The notes under the pieces are model-generated. The model searched no databases. It saw only the letters and a list, made by a program, of their open reading frames with translations, and was not told where the DNA came from. The position numbers and the translations under genes are program-made. A stretch of DNA of 64,000 nt from Lachnospiraceae bacterium (GTDB taxonomy: Bacteria > Bacillota > Clostridia > Lachnospirales > Lachnospiraceae): positions 17,849 through 81,848 of the forward strand of contig JAQXOR010000127.1 in the NCBI GenBank assembly GCA_029099805.1, given 5' to 3'. Of this stretch, positions 57,990 through 64,000 are shown in pieces (the stretch's first letter is position 1; each line of letters begins with the position of its first letter).

Positions 57990-58011
57990 ATCAACTCTCC
58001 ATGTTTCACTT

Positions 58012-59268
58012 TTATTTCTCCTCTGTTATTTCTATTCTTGCTCCAAGCAGACGAAATATGCCGCAGATATCCTCATATCCTCTGGCAATAAAGTCATAAC
58101 CATATACTTTGCTCTGCCCTTCTGCCACAGCTGCTGCTAACACAAGTGCCGCCCCGCTGCGTAAGTCCGATGCAGCAACACTCGCCCCATGCAGCTTTTC
58201 TACACCATGAATCAAAGCAAAGCGTCCTCTGTTCCTTACATCAGCTCCCATTTTCTGTAGTTCTGTCACGACCCCGAACCTTGATTCAAATACCGTTTCA
58301 TAAATCCTGCTGTCTCCCTTTGCCACGGAAAGCAAGGCCGTCATCTGAGACTGCATATCGGTCGGAAAGGCAGGAAACGGAGCTGTTACAAGTTCGGGAA
58401 TCGAATGCAGCGTATCCGGTGCTTTTAACACCAAAGTATCACAGTCTCTGTAAATCCGGGCTCCGACCGCACGAAAGCTTTCGAAAATCCCCTTCATGCA
58501 TACGCGCCGGGTCTTGCGAAGAATTACTTCACCTCCTGACATTGCTGCTGCAGCCAGATAGGTTCCGGCAACAATCCGGTCCCCGGTTATTGTATATTCG
58601 GTCTCATGTAACCGCCGCACACCGTCTATTACAATATGCCGCGTGCCGATTCCGCTGATTTTAGCTCCTGCCCGATTCAGAAATCGGCACAACTCAGAAA
58701 CCTCCGGTTCCATTGCAGCTCCGGAAATCACGGTACGTCCCCCGGCACAGACCGCCGCCAGAACCGCATTCTCTGTCGCCCCTACACTCGGATACGAAAG
58801 AAAAACGTGTCCTCCGCCAGGCTTTCCCTTGACGAAAACCCCCTCTTCCTCTTCTGTAAGTGTAGTATGCAGGTCGCGTAATACCTTGCAGTGCAAATCA
58901 ATCGGACGCGCTCCGATTACACACCCTCCCGGATATGCCATACCCGCCTCACCGAACCGTCCGGTAAAAGCTCCCAGAAGCAATACTCCTCCGCGCGTCT
59001 TGCCGGCCAACTCCGGTCCGAAATAGCACGGAACTGCATTTGAGGTATCAAGCTCCAGTATTCCGTCATGAAGAGAACTCCTGACACCGGCATAAGACAG
59101 TGCATGAAGCATTTCCCTGACATCGGTGATATCCGGGCAGTTTTTCAGGATTACGGTCCCATTGCAAAGAACACTCGCAGCCAGTATAGGCAGTGTGGCA
59201 TTTTTGGAGCCTTGCAAAGGGATGTCTCCCTCCAGTTTATTTCCACCTTCTATCGTTATATATGACAT
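58012..59268 (-). CDS. murA: UDP-N-acetylglucosamine 1-carboxyvinyltransferase
   Basis: GGNKLEGDIPLQGSKNATLPILAASVL, MAYPGGCVIGARPIDLH, FPTDMQSQMTALLSVAKG, DLRSGAALVLAA. Confidence 0.93.
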   Translation of the reverse strand: MSYITIEGGNKLEGDIPLQGSKNATLPILAASVLCNGTVILKNCPDITDVREMLHALSYAGVRSSLHDGILELDTSNAVPCYFGPELAGKTRGGVLLLGAFTGRFGEAGMAYPGGCVIGARPIDLHCKVLRDLHTTLTEEEEGVFVKGKPGGGHVFLSYPSVGATENAVLAAVCAGGRTVISGAAMEPEVSELCRFLNRAGAKISGIGTRHIVIDGVRRLHETEYTITGDRIVAGTYLAAAAMSGGEVILRKTRRVCMKGIFESFRAVGARIYRDCDTLVLKAPDTLHSIPELVTAPFPAFPTDMQSQMTALLSVAKGDSRIYETVFESRFGVVTELQKMGADVRNRGRFALIHGVEKLHGASVAASDLRSGAALVLAAAVAEGQSKVYGYDFIARGYEDICGIFRLLGARIEITEEK

Positions 59269-59321
59269 AGCATCTCTCCGGACCTTCGTCTATGACATAG
59301 TATGCCGGAAAGAAAAAAGTG

Positions 59322-60473
59322 TTACCGCTCATATTCCACACGGTTTGATACACTGAGAGCAATTCCCATCTCCGCCATCAAAACAACAAGGGACGTACCT
59401 CCATAGCTGATAAACGGAAGCGGAATACCGGTGGAAGGCATAGTGTTTGTTACAACCGCTATATTTATCAACACCTGCATCGCAATATGTACCATGATTC
59501 CGACGCAGATTAAGGAGCCAAACAAATCTCTTGCATTCGATGCCACAACAAAAAGCCGCCATAACAAAATCACATAAAGAAAAATGATTGCAAGCGCTCC
59601 CACAATACCAAGTTCCTCACATATAACCGAGAATATCATGTCATTGTGGGACTCCGGAATAAATCCCAGCTTTTGCATACTGTTCCCGAGACCTTTGCCC
59701 CACAGACCGCCCGATGCTATTGCATACAGACCTTGTAAAATCTGATACCCCTTAGGATGTGTCTCTACATTCAGCCATGCATCAATACGTTCTCCGCGGA
59801 ATGCTTCTCCAAGAAAGATATAACCTGCCACCACTCCGACTGCCAGAAGACCCACGATAAAGAAATACCCTTTTCTCCGTGCCACAACGAAGCAGACAAC
59901 AAAAGTGATTCCTGCAATTATGATTGCCGTACTCAAGTTCTCGGTTGCAACAAGTGCAAGCAACGGACAAACATAAAGAAATACACGAATAAATCCAAAT
60001 ACAGTATCCAGACGTTTCGGTGCGGCATATACAATATAAGCGACCAGCAGAATGATACAAATTTTCGTAAGCTCCGAAGGCTGGAAGGTTCCGAGTAACG
60101 GAATCTTAATCCAGCGTTTTGCACCTTTTACCTCTTCTCCGAAGAAGAGAACGTACACCTGCAGGGCAATACATAAGACATAGGCAAGAAACAGAAGACG
60201 AATCTTATATTTCTTTCCGATTCCCTTAATATAGAGAAAATAATCTATTTTAGATACTACAATCATTACAAAGGTGCCTATTACTGCGGAAATCAGCTGT
60301 CGGTTAAAAAAATAGGCTGCATCACCGAACTTCTGTTTAACCGCATAATACGAACTGGTGCTATATACCATTACAAGACCGATACATACTAATATCAATG
60401 TAATAAAAAGCAGGCTATAGTCATAATAGGTTTGCGGTTTATATTCAGTTTTACGCACAGACGGCTTTTCCAT
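59322..60473 (-). CDS. FtsW/SpoVE/RodA-family SEDS protein
   Basis: VMVYSTSSYYAVKQKFGDAAYFFNRQL, GAKRWIKIPLLGTFQPSELTKI, LGNSMQKLGFIPESHNDMIFSVICEELG, FISYGGTSLVVLMAEMGIALSVS. Confidence 0.95.
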   Translation of the reverse strand: MEKPSVRKTEYKPQTYYDYSLLFITLILVCIGLVMVYSTSSYYAVKQKFGDAAYFFNRQLISAVIGTFVMIVVSKIDYFLYIKGIGKKYKIRLLFLAYVLCIALQVYVLFFGEEVKGAKRWIKIPLLGTFQPSELTKICIILLVAYIVYAAPKRLDTVFGFIRVFLYVCPLLALVATENLSTAIIIAGITFVVCFVVARRKGYFFIVGLLAVGVVAGYIFLGEAFRGERIDAWLNVETHPKGYQILQGLYAIASGGLWGKGLGNSMQKLGFIPESHNDMIFSVICEELGIVGALAIIFLYVILLWRLFVVASNARDLFGSLICVGIMVHIAMQVLINIAVVTNTMPSTGIPLPFISYGGTSLVVLMAEMGIALSVSNRVEYER

Positions 60474-60502
60474 AATTTCACTCTCCTGCCCTTCATTATA
60501 TT

Positions 60503-62452
60503 CTATTTCATATATAGAATCAACCCGGTATTTTTCTTAACTTCTTCGGCTGCCTCCGGAAATTGCTCCGTAATCACATCCCCTTCACCGGAATAGTATA
60601 TCGCATCAAACTCATAGGCTTTTAATAATTTTGCTGCCTCGTCCTTTGTCATTCCAATCAAATCCGGTACCGGAAAGGTTCCGACCCCGTCAAGCTTTTT
60701 TTCATCCTCAGAATACACCGGCTCAATGCCCAGATACGGAAGCACCTCGTCAAATACCTCTGCGATAACCGGTGCCGCAATCGTTCCTCCGTAATAAATT
60801 CCTTCCGGTTCATCGATTAATACAAGTGCAATCACCTGCGGATTCTCTGCCGGTGCAAATCCGAGAAAGGAGGAGATATACTGATTGGAGCTTCTGGGAA
60901 GCTTTTCGGAAGTTGCCGTCTTACCACCAATCCGAAACCCCGGAAGATAGGCTCTCTTTCCGGTTCCGTCATGCACTACCGCCTCTAACAGTGATTTCAT
61001 CGTTTCGCATGTTTTTTTCGAGACGATACCGGTTGTCCCTTCATAGCTGTAGGTCTTTACCGTATTCTCTTCTGTATTTCTGGCATATATCCCAAAATGA
61101 GGAGTAATCTGATTTCCTCCGTTTATAACCGTACTTACTGCTGAAAGAAGCTGCAACGGAGTAATCTGAAAAGACTGCCCGAATGAGATGGTCGCCAACT
61201 CCACCGCTTTGACATTCTCCGCCTTATGCATAATGGAGGAAGCCTCTCCCGGCAAATCAATTCCTGTTTTCCGCAGCAAGCCGAGTCTGTCGAATATCTC
61301 ATAAAACCCTTCCGTTCCAACCCTCGCTCCGATTTCCATAAAAACAGGATTGCAGGAATTCTTTATGCCGTCAACAAATGTTTCACTGCCGTGTCCGCCC
61401 ACCTTATGGCAGTGAATCGTCCGGTCTTCCACTGTTTTGTATCCGGGACAGTAAAACCGGTCTGTCAGTGATACCACACCCTTTTCAAATGCAGCAGTTG
61501 CCGTTACAATTTTAAAGGTTGACCCGGGCTCATACGTATCACTGATACATGGATTTCTCCACATTTGATTGAGTAACGTGTTTTTTTCCTCAGACGATAT
61601 CTCCCTGCCTGCAACCTTAGCCTCATATTCTGCATTTAATGTATACGGATCATTCAAATCAAACTCCGGTACATTGACCATCGCATAGATTTCTCCGTTT
61701 TGCGGATTCATAAGAATCATGCTGACATGCTTCGCATTTTTTGCCTCCAAAACCTTTAAGGCAGCCTGCTCCGCATACCTCTGGATATTTACATCCAGAC
61801 TGATGGTAAGGGAGTTTCCCGCAATCGGCTCTGCTCGGTTTTCAGCAGCATTCGGTATCTCCGTACCATGTGCGGTTGTCAGTGTCAAAATCTTTCCCGG
61901 AATCCCCTCCAGCATCGAATCATACTTCACTTCCAGCCCGATAATCCCCTGATTGTCTCCTCCTGTAAATCCGATTACCCGTGACGCAAGTGTCCCATAC
62001 GGATAGTATCTTTTATAATCCTCATCCACCATGACGCCATCCAGTTCAAAGCTACGTAGGTAATCAGCCGTTTCTTTTTCCACATTTGCTTTGATACGCT
62101 CTATGGAAGATACCTTTTCAACACGCTTTCTGACCGTTTCCTCCGGAAGTCCCAGAACATCGCACAACACGGAGATTACACGCTCCGGGTCCGTAATCTG
62201 ACTGTGAATTACCGATACGGTACATACCGGCTTATTATCTGCAAGAACCACACCGTTTCTGTCATAAATAATCCCGCGAGCCGCCTTAATACTACGCTCA
62301 CGTTCGTGCAGCTCCTGTGCCCTTACCGCATACTCCTCTGAATGCAGTATCATCAGATATACCAGTCTTCCGATTAGTGTCAGCGTTGCCACCAAAATCA
62401 TGCAGATTACAAATAACGCCGTTTTCCTTTGTTTGGTTGAAATCTGTCTCAT
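60503..62452 (-). CDS. Class B penicillin-binding protein with one PASTA domain (SpoVD/PBP2-like)
   Basis: NPCISDTYEPGSTFKIVTATAAFEKG, KNSCNPVFMEIG, GGKTATSEKL, C-terminal PASTA VPDLIGMTKDEAAKLLKAYEF. Confidence 0.93.
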   Translation of the reverse strand: MRQISTKQRKTALFVICMILVATLTLIGRLVYLMILHSEEYAVRAQELHERERSIKAARGIIYDRNGVVLADNKPVCTVSVIHSQITDPERVISVLCDVLGLPEETVRKRVEKVSSIERIKANVEKETADYLRSFELDGVMVDEDYKRYYPYGTLASRVIGFTGGDNQGIIGLEVKYDSMLEGIPGKILTLTTAHGTEIPNAAENRAEPIAGNSLTISLDVNIQRYAEQAALKVLEAKNAKHVSMILMNPQNGEIYAMVNVPEFDLNDPYTLNAEYEAKVAGREISSEEKNTLLNQMWRNPCISDTYEPGSTFKIVTATAAFEKGVVSLTDRFYCPGYKTVEDRTIHCHKVGGHGSETFVDGIKNSCNPVFMEIGARVGTEGFYEIFDRLGLLRKTGIDLPGEASSIMHKAENVKAVELATISFGQSFQITPLQLLSAVSTVINGGNQITPHFGIYARNTEENTVKTYSYEGTTGIVSKKTCETMKSLLEAVVHDGTGKRAYLPGFRIGGKTATSEKLPRSSNQYISSFLGFAPAENPQVIALVLIDEPEGIYYGGTIAAPVIAEVFDEVLPYLGIEPVYSEDEKKLDGVGTFPVPDLIGMTKDEAAKLLKAYEFDAIYYSGEGDVITEQFPEAAEEVKKNTGLILYMK

Positions 62453-62494
62453 TGCACTCCGGAAAATGTTTTTATAATCTTATGCAATCAGCAT

Positions 62495-64000
62495 CTATTC
62501 CATGTCATCCGGAATCACATGCATATTTCCTTCATTCATATCCGGGTCATACACTACCCCTGTATCCCCGATTTCCCCAATTTGCATCTCTACATCCTCC
62601 TTATCAATCACAAAGCTCGGATACTTAATCTCTGTATCGGGATAAATCTTCAGATAAGGCAACGCCTCTTCTAAAATATCTGCCGCCAGCGTTGACGCAA
62701 TGGACGCTCTGCTCTGCAGTTCTTCATCATCCGCCTCATCTACTACCACATAAATCATAACCTGCGGATTATCCGCCGGGGCACCCCCGATAAAGGAAAC
62801 CAGATATTTTCCTTCGCTACGCGGCAGTTTCTGTGCAGTACCGGTCTTTCCTCCGATTAAATAGCCATCCACCTTTGCGGCAGTAGCCGTTCCCTCCTGT
62901 ACCGTAAGATAAAATGCATCTCGCATGAATTCCGACGTTTCTTTCGAAATCGTACTCCGTACAACTCTCGGTTCAACCTTTTTCAGCACTACCCCATCCG
63001 CATTCCGGATTTCTTTTACCACATGAGGTTCATAATAAATTCCGCCGTTCACCATAGAACAAAAGGCAGAACCGAGCTGAATCATTGTCGTATTAAAGGA
63101 CATCCCGAAACTGCCGGTAGCGAGCTCTGTTTCGTTTAAAAGCTCTTTTTCCATCAAAATTCCGGGAACTTCTCCCGGAAGGTCAATACCGGTCAGATTG
63201 CCGAACAAAAAGTGTCTCTGATACTCCGCAAAAATGTCTCTGCCTTCTCTCTTTGCAATCTCCATTAATGCATCGTTGCAGGAATACATAATACTCTGTG
63301 CGGCATTAATCAGACCGTGTCCCCACTTATTATGGCAGGAAATGAAATAGTCTGCTACCTGCTCACCGCCATTGCAAAGAAATGTTTCCGTTGTTGTAAT
63401 CAGAGTTTCCTCTAACGCTGCCGCCACCGTAAACGGTTTAAAGGTTGACCCCGGTTCATAGGAATCACTGACACAGAAATTTCTCCACACCCGGTATAAG
63501 GCATTCAAATATTCGTCATTATCCATTTCCTCAAGTTCGGCATCTGTATACCATTTTGAAAGACTGCGCGGATTATTTAAATCATAGCTGTAATTGGACT
63601 GCATTGCCAACACCTCTCCGGTGTTCACCTCCATCATCAGCACACCCACATTCTTCGCTCCGATTTCATCCAAAAACGCTTCGGTATGCTTTTGCACAAT
63701 CCTCTGTAAATTCGCATCAATGGTAGAAACAATCGTTTTCCCATCCTGTGCCGGAACGGTTTCCTGCTGTACCGTCAAATCTGCGTCATAGTAATCATAT
63801 ACCCGTCCGTTGATTCCGGTGAGCTGTTCATTATACTGCTGCTCGATACCATACGTACCATCTCCGTCAGCTTTTGCAAAGCCGAGCACATGAGAGGCCA
63901 GTGTCCCGAACGGATACGACCTTAAATACTCTTCCTCAAAGGTCACTCCCATTATCTTTTTCTTATCCTTATTTTCCGCTCCGTTCTCCTCTTTCGGAAG
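62495..64000 (-). CDS. Second class B penicillin-binding protein (FtsI-like), 5' end cut by window edge
   Basis: SDSYEPGSTFKPFTVAAALEE, MYSCNDALMEIAKREG, GGKTGTAQKLPRSEGKYLVSFIG; frame continues to the window edge without a stop. Confidence 0.92.
   Translation of the reverse strand, partial: LPKEENGAENKDKKKIMGVTFEEEYLRSYPFGTLASHVLGFAKADGDGTYGIEQQYNEQLTGINGRVYDYYDADLTVQQETVPAQDGKTIVSTIDANLQRIVQKHTEAFLDEIGAKNVGVLMMEVNTGEVLAMQSNYSYDLNNPRSLSKWYTDAELEEMDNDEYLNALYRVWRNFCVSDSYEPGSTFKPFTVAAALEETLITTTETFLCNGGEQVADYFISCHNKWGHGLINAAQSIMYSCNDALMEIAKREGRDIFAEYQRHFLFGNLTGIDLPGEVPGILMEKELLNETELATGSFGMSFNTTMIQLGSAFCSMVNGGIYYEPHVVKEIRNADGVVLKKVEPRVVRSTISKETSEFMRDAFYLTVQEGTATAAKVDGYLIGGKTGTAQKLPRSEGKYLVSFIGGAPADNPQVMIYVVVDEADDEELQSRASIASTLAADILEEALPYLKIYPDTEIKYPSFVIDKEDVEMQIGEIGDTGVVYDPDMNEGNMHVIPDDME

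Noticed and set aside
1-64000. tRNA/rRNA genes, transposases, prophage, toxin-antitoxin, defence or BGC islands
   Set aside because: None recognised by eye; apart from the small XRE/Fic-remnant region the window is mostly core housekeeping and sporulation genes.

Overview
64 kb of a Gram-positive, spore-former-type genome. Gene content and synteny look like Clostridia, probably Lachnospiraceae (taxon is inference). About 62 CDSs are supportable and all lie on the minus strand; the plus-strand ORFs in the track look like shadows. In transcription order (high to low coordinate) the blocks are: a dcw-type cluster (two tandem class-B PBPs, ftsW/spoVE, murA, ftsQ-like, ftsZ); the sporulation block spoIIGA-sigE-sigG; a ten-gene Mrp/Mbh-like antiporter operon with four NuoL/M/N-type pump subunits; cheX; an aconitase-family hydratase with a GH43 lipoprotein; rimP-nusA-ylxR-L7Ae-infB-rbfA-nrnA-truB-ribF; a Na/Pi symporter; ylxM-ffh-rpsP-khpA-rimM; a decayed insertion region with an XRE regulator and a Fic-like pseudogene; trmD, MCP, dus, AraC and GH5; rplS-lepB-rbgA-rnhB-ylqH-yraN-pgeF; a DUF512 radical SAM protein, der, plsY, gpsA, spoIVA; an NlpC/P60 hydrolase; a membrane MutS-like protein, rnhA, mutS; and a truncated oligopeptide-binding lipoprotein. 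The most interesting signals are non-coding. Long inverted repeats overlap the RBS or start of sigG, spoIVA and ylxM, with the 5' arm at or upstream of the gene's own probable transcription start, which suggests silencing of readthrough transcripts. spoIIGA has a perfect SD but no canonical start codon where one is expected. A ~134-bp imperfect palindromic element lies between khpA and rimM. No tRNA, rRNA, CRISPR array, transposase or prophage was recognised.
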